64,000 nt of DNA from Edaphobacter paludis (GTDB lineage: Bacteria > Acidobacteriota > Terriglobia > Terriglobales > Acidobacteriaceae), in assembly GCF_039993895.1 (NCBI RefSeq), contig NZ_CP121194.1, forward strand, positions 2,046,001-2,110,000. The letters run 5' to 3'. Positions 53,649 to 62,912 of this stretch are shown here, piece after piece. The position numbers and the translations under genes are program-made. Every line of letters starts with the position of its first letter. The stretch's first letter is position 1. The notes under the pieces were generated by a model. The model was not told the DNA's origin. It saw only the letters and a program-made list of their open reading frames with translations, and did no database searches.

Positions 53649-54911
53649 CTATTTGCCGAGAAATACCGGACGGATGTGCCGCTCGAACAAATTCGTTGTC
53701 ACATTTTTTGCGACAACCTCTTCATTCGCCTCAAGCGCTCTCAGATACCGATCGCCCAATTTTGCCGCGACCTTGAAGCCGACATGCAGCAATTGCCGGA
53801 AACTCGGGTTATATTCCTTGTTGCCCTGCTCGTGGCGAAGGGCCGAGGTGTACTGTTCACTGGTCCACCCATTTACCTCTTCTGGCTTCGGCAGTTTCGC
53901 AGGATCGATGTCGATCACCGTCGCGTAGGGCGCGCAAAGCTCCTTGCTATGCGCATAGGCCTCCGCATAGACTTCTTTGGCGATCTCAAGCCCAGTTCCA
54001 CCAGCCTCCGCCAATCCAATCAGCTCTTCCAGCCACGTAGTCCCTGCGGTCTTCATATGAACGCCGGCGTCAAACTTCTTTACCGCGTCATGAACCGCGT
54101 TATAAATCGAGAACTTATCCGAGCCTGAGTGAATGCTCAGCTTCAGGTTATCCGGCAGCCCATAGGTCTTGACCGCGAAAGCGATGGTTGCCAGATCTTC
54201 GTTGAATTCCTTCGTGAACTGCGCGACATCGCCCACATAATCGACGCCCTTATTGAACCGTCCCGTAAACTTCGGCGCAATCGTCTGGATCGGAATCTTC
54301 TCGTCGGCGATCGCCGCCAGAATAATCAGCAACTCCACTGGCGTTTGCGGAGAGTCCGTCTCGTCCATCGAGACCTCAGGAACAAACTTTCCAGCTCCCT
54401 TCTTTTCCACCAGAAAGCGATAGATGCGTCCGGCATCCTGTACTGCTGCAAGAAATTTATTCGCAACGTCAGTCACAAACGCGGCGTCGGTCTTGAACGG
54501 CTCATCGATATGCGGAATCGTCACCGTGCCCACTAGCTCCGGATGCCGCTTGACGAAGGCTTCCACGTCCTTGGGATCGGCTGGTTGTCCAATCAGATCC
54601 GCAACGTCCAGGGTAAAGAAATCGCACGGCTCCAAAAACCTTCCTACGGTCTTGAGATTGATATGGTCCGCATCCAGAAAGTACGGCTTCATCCATCCCA
54701 GTTCTTTTACCGCCAAGTCAGCCGCAACACGCGTCTGACTCGGCTCCGATCCAATAATCATGTGCTCCCGGTTCGACTTGTTCCACACCGGAATGACCTC
54801 AACACCTGCATCGGCAGCCATAACACATGCCGCAAGCTGCGCCTTTGCCTGATGCGCAAACCGGTCACCCACTCCCAATGAAAACTTCGGAAGCCTCAAT
54901 TCCTCGCTCAT
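53649..54911 (-). CDS. uxaE: Tagaturonate epimerase UxaE family
   Basis: 420 residues. It matches the Thermotoga-type UxaE pattern along its length: LDADHINL, VSMDETDSPQTPVELL, KFTGRFNKGVDYVGDVAQF, LKLSIHSGSDKFSIYNAV, VHMKTAGTTWLEEL and FRQLLHVGF. UxaE interconverts D-tagaturonate and D-fructuronate by C4 epimerisation, joining the galacturonate and glucuronate branches. The cytoplasmic enzyme sits between the LarA homologue (94 bases) and kdgK (112 bases) in one minus-strand operon. uxaC, which makes its substrates, is 2.2 kb upstream. Recognition is from memory of the family. Confidence 0.82.
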   Translation of the reverse strand: MSEELRLPKFSLGVGDRFAHQAKAQLAACVMAADAGVEVIPVWNKSNREHMIIGSEPSQTRVAADLAVKELGWMKPYFLDADHINLKTVGRFLEPCDFFTLDVADLIGQPADPKDVEAFVKRHPELVGTVTIPHIDEPFKTDAAFVTDVANKFLAAVQDAGRIYRFLVEKKGAGKFVPEVSMDETDSPQTPVELLIILAAIADEKIPIQTIAPKFTGRFNKGVDYVGDVAQFTKEFNEDLATIAFAVKTYGLPDNLKLSIHSGSDKFSIYNAVHDAVKKFDAGVHMKTAGTTWLEELIGLAEAGGTGLEIAKEVYAEAYAHSKELCAPYATVIDIDPAKLPKPEEVNGWTSEQYTSALRHEQGNKEYNPSFRQLLHVGFKVAAKLGDRYLRALEANEEVVAKNVTTNLFERHIRPVFLGK

Positions 54912-55005
54912 GATGAAAAACCCTTCTCAAATCTCAGATCTAATTGGTCTAACCAATTTCCGCCTGCTCCAGCATACCGATTAATCCGGCTTCGCTGCAA
55001 ATTCT

Positions 55006-56280
55006 TTATTTTTTGAATCGGCCTTCATAGGCCCAGAGGCCGAGGCCCGGGTTGGAGATGTAAAAGATCTCTTCGCCGTCGACTGTGTTCCAGCCGTCCT
55101 GAAGCGTCTCTGGCGTGTACTTTGCCATGGCTTCAGCGAGGTCGCCGTACTCGAAGTGGACACTCTCTATCTCCTGGCGGGTGAGGTGTCCCGGGCAGTA
55201 GCGAATCGTGAAACGGCCTTCACTGGAGCCGTGAATCAAGTGCGCAGCTGCACTTAGATTGCCAGCCAGCGCTGGATCTTCCTTTACCGCCTCCAGGGTT
55301 CGTGGCGTGCCGCAGTAGCCGTACTTGCGGATGAGGACATCGATTGCGGCATCTTCGCCAAACTCATGCACTCCGGGCGCAAGGACGATCAGCTCGGCGT
55401 TGTCTGCAAGCGCCATGCGGGTGCGATAGACGCTCTTGTTTCCCAGCCAGGTGCTGCGAAATTCGTGAGGATCGAGGAAGACCACGGCCTTCTTAATCTC
55501 GCGGTCCATCATCTTGAAGTTGACTTGAAGGCTAAGCTCAGCGGCTCGCTCAAAGCACTCGACATCGTCGCCTACATACATGCCGCGAATGACCAATTGG
55601 CCTGCGTCGTTCTTCCCTATCACCGTCTGTACGTACACAATGGGCATATCTTTCGCGAAGTGGTCGCTGGCATAGTTCAGCACCCGGCGCACGGGAGTGT
55701 CTGCCCGGCCCATCATGCGCTCCATGCCATAAACAGCGCCGAGGAAGTGGCTGCGATGGATGCCCATTGAACCGCCCGTTCCGACGAAGATATTCTTGTT
55801 GTAGTTGGCCATGCCCACTACTTCGTGCGGCACCACCTGGCCAATCGACAGAATCAAGTCATGGCCGCCATCGCGAAGCAACTTATTCACCTGCGCAGGC
55901 CAGGTGTAGTCGAGCTTGCCCTCGCTCACCTCGTACATAAACTCGCTGGGAACTTCGCCAAGGGTCACGATGTCGTTGCGCCAGTCATGCACACGGAATA
56001 ACTCTCTTGGAGTGGCGCCAAACATGGTCGCGATCTCCTCGTCGCTCATCGCTTTATGCGTTCCCAGTGCGGGCAGCACATCTGTCAGGCTGTCGCCGTA
56101 GTATTGCCACGCCAGCTCCGTCAGAACGCCGCTCTGCGAGTGCATCCGGGTAAAGTCCGGCGGAACCGCCAGCACTTTTTTTCGTTTTCCCAGCTTATCC
56201 AGCGCGCTAAAAAGGTTTGATCGCACATCACTCGGCGACATCTCCGTCGTCGCACTTCCGGCAGCAAAAAAGAGGCTCAT
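55006..56280 (-). CDS. LarA-superfamily nickel-pincer-dependent epimerase/racemase, substrate probably a sugar acid
   Basis: 424 residues from the ATG giving MSLFFAAGSA (a GTG two codons earlier is possible). Residues H152 (VVPHEVVGM), K162 (NYNKNIFVG) and H178 (GIHRSHF) keep the exact spacing of H174, K184 and H200 of L. plantarum LarA, where the Lys binds the pincer covalently and H200 coordinates nickel. PPDFTR resembles the substrate-arginine loop, and GTHK a further catalytic region. LarA enzymes move a hydride at the carbon next to a carboxylate. The gene heads the uxaE-kdgK-kduD operon and lies 4.6 kb from larE-larC-larB, so a hexuronate or aldonate is likelier than lactate. Confidence 0.85.
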   Translation of the reverse strand: MSLFFAAGSATTEMSPSDVRSNLFSALDKLGKRKKVLAVPPDFTRMHSQSGVLTELAWQYYGDSLTDVLPALGTHKAMSDEEIATMFGATPRELFRVHDWRNDIVTLGEVPSEFMYEVSEGKLDYTWPAQVNKLLRDGGHDLILSIGQVVPHEVVGMANYNKNIFVGTGGSMGIHRSHFLGAVYGMERMMGRADTPVRRVLNYASDHFAKDMPIVYVQTVIGKNDAGQLVIRGMYVGDDVECFERAAELSLQVNFKMMDREIKKAVVFLDPHEFRSTWLGNKSVYRTRMALADNAELIVLAPGVHEFGEDAAIDVLIRKYGYCGTPRTLEAVKEDPALAGNLSAAAHLIHGSSEGRFTIRYCPGHLTRQEIESVHFEYGDLAEAMAKYTPETLQDGWNTVDGEEIFYISNPGLGLWAYEGRFKK

Positions 56281-56326
56281 AGACACTCATCTTACCCTGT
56301 AGCGGCAAGTGTTATACAGTCCGATC

Positions 56327-56349
56327 AAGGAGCTATCAAAGGAGCTATC
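56327..56349 (+). promoter_or_regulatory. Tandemly duplicated ribosome-binding site
   Basis: AAGGAGCTATC occurs at 56327-56337 and again at 56339-56349, ending one base before the ATG of the hydrolase gene. The second copy places AAGGAG at optimal spacing. The duplication (period 12) also gives an in-frame upstream extension that I do not take as coding. Confidence 0.7.
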
Positions 56350-56350
56350 C

Positions 56351-57094
56351 ATGACTGAACAAGACATCCAGATATCCATGCCGAGCGGTGCTACGGATGC
56401 CGTTTTATTCTCCCCCAACGCCTCCACCCCGCTTCCAGGCGTTCTTTATCTCCCTGATATCGGCAGCATTCGCGAGGCAAACCGCACCATGGCGCGAAGG
56501 CTTTCCGAGCAAGGTTATGTCGCGCTTCTGGTCAATCCCTTCTATCGCACAAGCCGTCCGCCGGTGTTTAATTTTCCCAGGGTAGCCGGTGAGGCGCGGA
56601 CCATTCAGCGCATGGGAGAGCTTATAGCCCCGCTGACACCCGGCGCACAGGAAGAGGATGCCGCCGCCTATGTCGATTTCCTCACGGCACAACCTGCCGT
56701 CCGACCCGGCCCAATCGGCGTTGTGGGTTACTGCTTCAGCGGAGCGCTTGCCCTGCGCGCGGCCGCTGTCCGGCCATCACAGGTGGCCTCGGCAGCTTCT
56801 TTTCACGGGGGCGGCCTCTACAAAGCTGACACTCCCGCCAGCCCCCACCTGGTTCTCCCGCGTGTGACTGCGCAGCTCTACTTTGGCCACGCCGCCAACG
56901 ACAAGAGCATGGATGAGGAGGCCATCAAGCACTTCGAGCAGGCGCTAGCGAAGTGGGGTGGCCGCTATGAGAGCGAGACTTATAAAGAGGCGCACCATGG
57001 CTGGACTGTTCCTGATAACCCAGCCTTCAATCCGAAAGAGGCTGATCGCGCTTTTCAAAAGCTGACGAAATTGCTGGGAGAGACGCTTCGCTAG
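56351..57094 (+). CDS. Dienelactone hydrolase family protein
   Basis: 247 residues from the ATG following the second AAAGGAG; the open frame begins 14 codons earlier inside the duplicated ribosome site. The alpha/beta-hydrolase has its nucleophile Cys in VVGYCFSGALALRAA near residue 126 and catalytic His in KEAHHGWTVPD near 214, with Asp likely in GHAANDKSMD. It resembles carboxymethylenebutenolidase-like hydrolases. It is divergent from the LarA homologue with 70 bases between and convergent with uxaC. It may act on lactones, possibly sugar-acid lactones given its neighbours. Confidence 0.85.
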   Translation: MTEQDIQISMPSGATDAVLFSPNASTPLPGVLYLPDIGSIREANRTMARRLSEQGYVALLVNPFYRTSRPPVFNFPRVAGEARTIQRMGELIAPLTPGAQEEDAAAYVDFLTAQPAVRPGPIGVVGYCFSGALALRAAAVRPSQVASAASFHGGGLYKADTPASPHLVLPRVTAQLYFGHAANDKSMDEEAIKHFEQALAKWGGRYESETYKEAHHGWTVPDNPAFNPKEADRAFQKLTKLLGETLR

Positions 57095-57098
57095 AGGT

Positions 57099-57128
57099 GA
57101 GGGCCAGCAGATTCGCTGGCCCTCTTTT
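57099..57128 (+). terminator. Terminator of the dienelactone hydrolase gene
   Basis: GAGGGCCAGC (57099-57108) pairs perfectly with GCTGGCCCTC (57115-57124), followed by TTTTC. It begins 5 bases after the stop codon. Confidence 0.9.
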
Positions 57129-57154
57129 CAACCCGTCGATGTTTCGCAGGTGGC

Positions 57155-58552
57155 TTACAACTTGTAGGCCTTCCTTGCCAGATTTACCGTCAGATCCTTG
57201 GCGACTTCAAATGCTTCGTCTTCGTCCAGACTGCCCTCCGCCACTAGTCTGCCGAGAAAGGCGCAGTCGATCCGGCGAGCTACGTCGTGACGGGCCGGGA
57301 TCGACAGAAAGGCACGCGTATCGTCGTTGAAGCCTACCGTGTTGTAGAATCCTGCGGTCTCGGTAGCCTGCTCACGGAAGCGCATCATGCCTTCGGGAGA
57401 GTCCTGGAACCACCAAGGCGGGCCCAGCCGCAGCGCGGGGTAGTGTCCGGCCAGCGGAGCCAGCTCCCGCGAGTAGGAGGTCTCGTCGAGGGTGAACAAA
57501 ATCAGGGTAAGGCGCGAGTCGTTTCCGTATTTGGTCAACAGCGGACGCAGGGCGCGGACATATTCGGTGGGCGAAGGCATGTCGGCGCCCTTATCGCGGC
57601 CGAACTTCTCGTAGACCAGCTTGTTGTGATTGCGTACTGAGCCGGGATGAAGCTGCATGGTCAGCCCGTCTTCGACGCTCATTCCTGCCATCTCGGTCAG
57701 CATCTGCGCCTGAAAGATCTGCTGCTCCTGCGGCACGGAGTGGCCGGAAAGGATGCGCTGATAGAGCGACTCCGCCGTGGCGGTATCGAGGTCGGCTGTC
57801 TGCGCTGTCAGATGCCCATGATCTGTAGCCGTGGCTCCCATCGACTTGAAGAAGGCACGGCGGTTGCGCAGCGCGTTGAGATAACCCTTCCATGTCCCGA
57901 TATCTTCACCAGTGATCTGGCCCAGCTTCTCTATATTTTGAACGAAACCTGCGTACTCCGCATCGATGACTGAATCGGGGCGGAAGGTGGGCAGGACTCT
58001 TCCTTTCCATCCGGATTCCTTAATTGCTTTGTGAAATTCCAGCGTGTCGAGGGGCGTGTCCGTGGTAGATAGCACCTCGATGTTGAACTTTTCATAGAGC
58101 GCACGCGGACGAAACTCCGGTGTTTCCAGCGCCTTCGCAATCAGATCGTAGTAAGAGTCGGCGTTTTGCGGACTCAACCGATCCTTCAAGCCAAATTGCT
58201 TCTCAAATGCATAATCCAGCCATAATCGGGTAGGCGTTCCGCGGAAGAGATAGTAGTGCCTGGCAAAGATGCGCCAGACCTCGCGAGGGTCGGCGGATTC
58301 GCCGCCATCTAGCTGGGGAATCCCAAGAGACTCCAGTGAAACGCCCTGAGAGTAGAGCATCCGGAAAACATAATGGTCCGGAGTGATGAATAACGCGGCA
58401 GGATTCGGAAAAGCCTTGTCCTCGGCGAACCAGCGCGGATCGCAGTGCCCGTGCGGCGAAATAATGGGCAGGTCACGCACCGTCTCATACAGCTTCGCGG
58501 CCACTGAACGTGCCGCACTATCCGAAGGAAATAGCCTGTTTTCGTCAAGCAT
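57155..58552 (-). CDS. uxaC: Uronate isomerase (glucuronate/galacturonate isomerase)
   Basis: 465 residues from the ATG giving MLDENRLFPSD, with GAGGTGAC upstream; the open frame continues 27 codons further without a ribosome site. The amidohydrolase-type metal site ISPHGHCDPRWF is near residue 35, with WLDYAFEKQFGL and later ALDEN-like family segments, and HDVARRIDCAFLG near the C-terminus. UxaC converts D-glucuronate to D-fructuronate and D-galacturonate to D-tagaturonate, the two substrates linked by UxaE. Length fits the usual 470. Confidence 0.93.
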   Translation of the reverse strand: MLDENRLFPSDSAARSVAAKLYETVRDLPIISPHGHCDPRWFAEDKAFPNPAALFITPDHYVFRMLYSQGVSLESLGIPQLDGGESADPREVWRIFARHYYLFRGTPTRLWLDYAFEKQFGLKDRLSPQNADSYYDLIAKALETPEFRPRALYEKFNIEVLSTTDTPLDTLEFHKAIKESGWKGRVLPTFRPDSVIDAEYAGFVQNIEKLGQITGEDIGTWKGYLNALRNRRAFFKSMGATATDHGHLTAQTADLDTATAESLYQRILSGHSVPQEQQIFQAQMLTEMAGMSVEDGLTMQLHPGSVRNHNKLVYEKFGRDKGADMPSPTEYVRALRPLLTKYGNDSRLTLILFTLDETSYSRELAPLAGHYPALRLGPPWWFQDSPEGMMRFREQATETAGFYNTVGFNDDTRAFLSIPARHDVARRIDCAFLGRLVAEGSLDEDEAFEVAKDLTVNLARKAYKL

Positions 58553-58649
58553 TATCTTTGTCACCTCTGAAAAAACCATTGCGCCTGAGCGCTGTCCTTT
58601 GAAGCCTATCAAAATTGCTCGCACCACGAACAATATCTGTCTCAGAACA

Positions 58650-58685
58650 AAAAAGGAGAGCGCTCCGAAGAGCGCCCTCCTTTTT
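58650..58685. terminator. Bidirectional terminator downstream of the porin gene
   Basis: AAAAAGGAG (58650-58658) and CTCCTTTTT (58677-58685) form the outer stem, and GCGCTC with GAGCGC the inner one. T-runs occur on both strands. It lies 23 bases beyond the porin stop on the minus strand and upstream of uxaC, insulating the two. Confidence 0.88.
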
Positions 58686-58707
58686 GCAACATGGATACAT
58701 GGCTGAT

Positions 58708-60513
58708 TTATGGAATGTAGTAACGAATGCCCGTGAACACCATGTTGTTGGTCCCTTTGGGCGCTCCGCCTACACCGCTCCAGGCGTTGCGCGTAAGGTA
58801 GCTATACTGCATGGCATATTGCAGCTTGCCGTACTTGGGACTGCTGTAGAAGCGATAGGTGAAGCCTCCTGTGCCTTCGATAACCGCACGGGTTGCTCCG
58901 GTGCAGTTCGCCGGGACCGCAGGGTTATAGCCAGTGGCTCCCGTTGGCGGAAGCTCCGTGCCGCAGCCCGTGTTATTGGCCGTTCTCGGGCCATAACCGG
59001 TGAGTTTACCCGCATTCGGTCCGGTCAGGTTGAGGAATGCAGTACGCTGCGCATACTCGCCGCCGGCGTAGCCAAACAGGTCCAGCTTCTTGTTGGGATG
59101 AAGTTCAAGCGAGAAGAGCCCCTGATCGGCTTTGATGGTTGCCAGGGTTCCGTCGGGGTGAACTGTGGTGTCAGGAAGCGTAGCGGTGCCATAGCGACCG
59201 ACACCCGTGCCTACGAGGACATGTACGCCGACATCAGCAAAGCGCGTTACCGGGACGCGGGCGTTGGCAAAGAAGCCGCCGCCGGTCTTGGTGTCGTTTG
59301 CCGCGCCGGTAGCTCCTGTTGTGGGAACTGTGGTCACGCCGGGGTAGTAGCGGTCACGGAAGAAGCGAGCGAGTCCGCCGATCTCGTAGTGGCCGATCTT
59401 CGGATCGAAGGCGGCCTTCACTATGACGTCGGGGGCCACGTTGTTGGAGTAATTCGCGGTGGAGTTATACAAGCCGCCACCCGTACCAGCATTGCCAAAG
59501 AAGAAGTTCGAGTTCGCATTCGACGCCGAGAAGATATTCTGTGTATTTTCGAGCGCTACTGCCACCGTTGCCATGCCGAGCCTCTGCTGGATGCGGACGC
59601 CGGGCTGACGCTCCCAACTGAAACCGACGTGATACTGAGCGTCGATGGTCATCGGCAGGTTCTCAGTGCGGTTGTCGGTTCCCTTCTTGGTCTCGGTCAC
59701 GAGCGACCACATCTGGCCGCCGGTAAGGGCGAAGCCCTTTTGGGTAGCAATCTGGCCCCAGATCTGGCGCTGACGCAGCGTGTAGCTGTTGCTCTGATTG
59801 TCGTTGCTGGTGACGCCAGCGGAGAGGAAGTCGGCCTCAAAATAGCCGGACAGTTTGAACGGCCCAGTGTTGCCTTCGAACAGTCCACCCAAACGACTCT
59901 GGCGACCGGAGAAGTTGAACTCGCTGGTATGCGCCTGAGCCGCTCCCGGATAGGGCGTGGAGTTGAAAGGAGTGTTTATGTCGGAGTTCAACGAACGCTG
60001 TCGGTAGACCGATTCCGCCGCGAAGAAAGCGACGGGAGTAATCTTGACGCCCTTGTAGTGGAGTGCCAGGGGCTCATCGATCTGTTTGGTCAAATCCTTC
60101 TTTGTGTCGCTGACCGTCTGCACCAGATCTGCATTTTTTGTCTTGAGATCCGTCACGGTGCTGTTCAGCGTGTTCACTGCGTCAGTGTTCGCTTGTACGC
60201 TCGAACTTACGCCCGCTGCCTGCGACTGCGCCTGTGCCGCCGCTGTGTTCGCAGCCTGCGCGTCCTGCGATGCCGTCGCCAGCTTGGCATCCTTATCGGC
60301 GTTCTGTTCCTTCAGGCTGTCGATCTGGGCCTGCTGGCTCTGCATCTGCTCGCGGAGTTCGCGGATCTGCCGCTCTGTTGCGCTCTCGGTTGCCTTCTTT
60401 TTTGCGACTCTCTTGTGGGTCGATTTCTTCGGCGTCGTGCTGGTCTGCGCTTGCATCGACACTGTACCTAACACCAGTATCGCTGCCATAGCCGCTTGTA
60501 GTTGCTTCGTCAT
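58708..60513 (-). CDS. Outer-membrane porin with N-terminal coiled coil
   Basis: 601 residues. A signal peptide (AAMAAILVLGTVSMQAQ) leads to a Lys-rich segment and a coiled coil (about residues 45-140, ERQIRELREQMQSQQAQIDS and beyond) that may span the periplasm or bind peptidoglycan. From about residue 150 it is a beta-barrel: alternating strands such as FKLSGYFEADFLSAG, HYEIGGLARFFRDRYY and LQYAMQYSYLTRNAW. It ends GIRYYIP, with terminal aromatics as needed for barrel assembly. It is a general or carbohydrate porin; the hexuronate and GlcNAc neighbours hint at sugar uptake. A 618-codon antisense frame over it is a shadow. Confidence 0.82.
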   Translation of the reverse strand: MTKQLQAAMAAILVLGTVSMQAQTSTTPKKSTHKRVAKKKATESATERQIRELREQMQSQQAQIDSLKEQNADKDAKLATASQDAQAANTAAAQAQSQAAGVSSSVQANTDAVNTLNSTVTDLKTKNADLVQTVSDTKKDLTKQIDEPLALHYKGVKITPVAFFAAESVYRQRSLNSDINTPFNSTPYPGAAQAHTSEFNFSGRQSRLGGLFEGNTGPFKLSGYFEADFLSAGVTSNDNQSNSYTLRQRQIWGQIATQKGFALTGGQMWSLVTETKKGTDNRTENLPMTIDAQYHVGFSWERQPGVRIQQRLGMATVAVALENTQNIFSASNANSNFFFGNAGTGGGLYNSTANYSNNVAPDVIVKAAFDPKIGHYEIGGLARFFRDRYYPGVTTVPTTGATGAANDTKTGGGFFANARVPVTRFADVGVHVLVGTGVGRYGTATLPDTTVHPDGTLATIKADQGLFSLELHPNKKLDLFGYAGGEYAQRTAFLNLTGPNAGKLTGYGPRTANNTGCGTELPPTGATGYNPAVPANCTGATRAVIEGTGGFTYRFYSSPKYGKLQYAMQYSYLTRNAWSGVGGAPKGTNNMVFTGIRYYIP

Positions 60514-60730
60514 GAGCCCTCTCAGGTTGAACAGAACATCCGGCAGATTTCCGGCGAGCCAGCCTTATGGCCAGATCACGCGCTGCCTTGCTCTTTGAAA
60601 ACTATGGTTGCAAGCGAATGTGAATAGAACGCGAATTTTGCCGTCTATTCACACTCTTTTGACATAAAGGTCACAAAAGGACACCTACGAGCCCTGCACA
60701 ATCTATGCTTTGGCTGATATACCGTTACGT

Positions 60731-62893
60731 ATGCTATTTTTTCGCAGCGGGCTCCTGCTCCTCGCACTGACCACCTTCGCCTCCGCACAATCCTCCATCA
60801 AACTGATCCCCATGCCGCGCGAGGTGCATGCCACCGCCGACGTGCCGCTGCCCAATGGGGTCCGCGTCGTGTGCGCCGCGCCATGCTCCGAAGAAGACCA
60901 CTTCGCCGCCACTGATCTTGGCACCAGCCTGCAGCAGCGCAATATCTCCTCAGTTTCGCCGTCCGGCTTCGTCATCGAGCTGACGCGACTCACCAACCAC
61001 CCAATTCCGAATTTCACTGCCGAGATGAAGCCCGAAGGCTACGTCATCTCGGCCAGCCACGATGCGCTTACCGTCACTGCGGCCACCGCCGAAGGTCTCT
61101 TCTATGGTGCGCAGACCGTGAAGCAGCTCATCGTCGGCGATGGGCCGCGAGCGGTCCTTCGCGCTGCAAATATTCGCGACTGGCCAGCAATGAAGTATCG
61201 CGGCCTCGACGATGATCTCTCACGCGGGCCGGTGCCTACCCTGGATTTTCAGAAGAAGCAGATCCGCACGATCGCCACCTATAAGCTCAATATCTACTCC
61301 CCTTACTTCGAGCACACGCAGCAGTACGCTTCCAACCCGCTGATGGCGCCTCCGGGCGGCAGCCTCTCCGCCTCCGACGCAAAGGCTTTGGTGACGTATG
61401 CGCAGGCGTACCATGTGACCATCATTCCCGAGCAGGAGGCCTTCGGCCATCTACATCACAACCTTACCTGGGAGCAATACTCTGCGCTCGCCGAAACTCC
61501 TCATGGGGACGTTCTCGCGCCGGGACAGCCCGGCTCCATTCCCCTGATCAAGCAAATGTTCGACGAGCTTGCAGTCCTATATCCGGGACCGTTTCTACAT
61601 ATTGGCGCCGATGAAACTGTCGATCTTGGCACCGGCCAGACCAAGGCCGACGTCGACGCTCGCGGGCTGGGGGCAGTCTATCTCGATTTTATGCAGCGCA
61701 TCGTCACGGCACTCCAGCCACTGCATCGCAAACTGCTCTTCTGGGGCGACATTGCGCAGGACTCGCCCGACCTCTTGAAGAAGATGCCCCAGTCGTTCAA
61801 AGACTCAACAATCGCCATTGCGTGGACTTACAATCCCGATCCACGCGGGTTCGACCGCTATCTCACTCCGTTTACCCAGGCAGGGTTTGAGACGTGGGTT
61901 GCGCCCGGTGTCAACAACTGGTCGCGGGTCTATCCCAACAACAGCTATGCGCTGCTTAATATTCAGGAGTTCATTCGCGACGGCCAGCGGCTTGGCTCAA
62001 CCGGGGCGCTCACCACCATTTGGAATGATGATGGCGAGGGCCTCGAAAACATGAACTGGTACGGGATCCTCTTCGGGGCTGCAGCTTCGTGGCAGAAGGG
62101 CGAGTCGTCGATTCCACAGTTCGAAGATTCCTATGCCCAAGTCTTTCATGGCGACATGACCGGCGACTTGAATGAAGCGCAAAAGGAAATGATGCTGGCA
62201 CACGATCTGCTGAAGCAACAAGCCAAGACCGGCGATGGCTCGGACGGACTTTTTTGGCTGGATCCCATGAGCAAGGATGGTCAGGTCTACGCCGACAAGA
62301 TTCGACCCTATACCCATGAACTCCGTCTGCATGCCGAACGGGCGCTTACCCTCATCGCCGAAGCTCGAGCCGCCGCGCCAGCGCCGCCGAAGACATTCTC
62401 GGCCACCGCTGCGCCTTATAACCCTGCCGATGCGTACCCTTCAAATCCAACCAGCTTGCGGGAGACGGATGCGATCGACGCACTCGAATTGGGAGCGCGC
62501 CGCATGGACTTTATCGGCCTTAAATTTCAACTAGCCGATGAGATCGCCCAAGGCTACCAACGCGCTTATGACATGCGCATGACCACCGACCACGCGCAGC
62601 GCATGGACGTGGCACGCGAGCTTTCTGCCATCAACGGCACCAACGGACGCATCGCCGACCTGCGCGATACTTATTCCCTCATCCGGGATCTCTATCAGCA
62701 GGCCTGGCTGCGCTCAAACCGGCCCTATGCCCTTCGCCCTGTGCTTGAGCACTATGACTACACCATTGGGCTCTGGCTCGCCCGCAGCGACAAGATCCGC
62801 GTCGCCCAGCGGCAATGGGCCGATAGCCACACTCTGCCGACCGCGGCTGAACTCGATATCCCAGCGCCACCTCCGGCTGCGGCAATTCACTAG
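60731..62893 (+). CDS. Glycoside hydrolase family 20 beta-N-acetylhexosaminidase, exported
   Basis: 720 residues from the ATG at 60731; a TTG at 60710 is also in frame and neither has a strong ribosome site. A signal peptide (LLLLALTTFASAQ) is followed by the GH20b domain (KLIPMPREV ... GYVISASHDAL, LFYGAQTVKQL) and the catalytic barrel (AMKYRGLDDDLSRG, EQEAFGHLHHNLTW). The DE pair HIGADETVDL near residue 300 is the substrate-assisted catalytic motif. A C-terminal helical region of about 250 residues is an extra. The enzyme releases GlcNAc or GalNAc from chitin, peptidoglycan or glycoproteins. nagA follows 19 bases later. Confidence 0.92.
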   Translation: MLFFRSGLLLLALTTFASAQSSIKLIPMPREVHATADVPLPNGVRVVCAAPCSEEDHFAATDLGTSLQQRNISSVSPSGFVIELTRLTNHPIPNFTAEMKPEGYVISASHDALTVTAATAEGLFYGAQTVKQLIVGDGPRAVLRAANIRDWPAMKYRGLDDDLSRGPVPTLDFQKKQIRTIATYKLNIYSPYFEHTQQYASNPLMAPPGGSLSASDAKALVTYAQAYHVTIIPEQEAFGHLHHNLTWEQYSALAETPHGDVLAPGQPGSIPLIKQMFDELAVLYPGPFLHIGADETVDLGTGQTKADVDARGLGAVYLDFMQRIVTALQPLHRKLLFWGDIAQDSPDLLKKMPQSFKDSTIAIAWTYNPDPRGFDRYLTPFTQAGFETWVAPGVNNWSRVYPNNSYALLNIQEFIRDGQRLGSTGALTTIWNDDGEGLENMNWYGILFGAAASWQKGESSIPQFEDSYAQVFHGDMTGDLNEAQKEMMLAHDLLKQQAKTGDGSDGLFWLDPMSKDGQVYADKIRPYTHELRLHAERALTLIAEARAAAPAPPKTFSATAAPYNPADAYPSNPTSLRETDAIDALELGARRMDFIGLKFQLADEIAQGYQRAYDMRMTTDHAQRMDVARELSAINGTNGRIADLRDTYSLIRDLYQQAWLRSNRPYALRPVLEHYDYTIGLWLARSDKIRVAQRQWADSHTLPTAAELDIPAPPPAAAIH

Positions 62894-62912
62894 CCGGAAT
62901 AGACTAATTTTG

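Noticed and set aside
58615..60471. 618-codon plus-strand ORF antisense to the porin gene
   Set aside because: It mirrors the porin exactly, has no protein-like domain, and arises from GC-rich codon use; the minus-strand product has a clear signal peptide, coiled coil and beta barrel.
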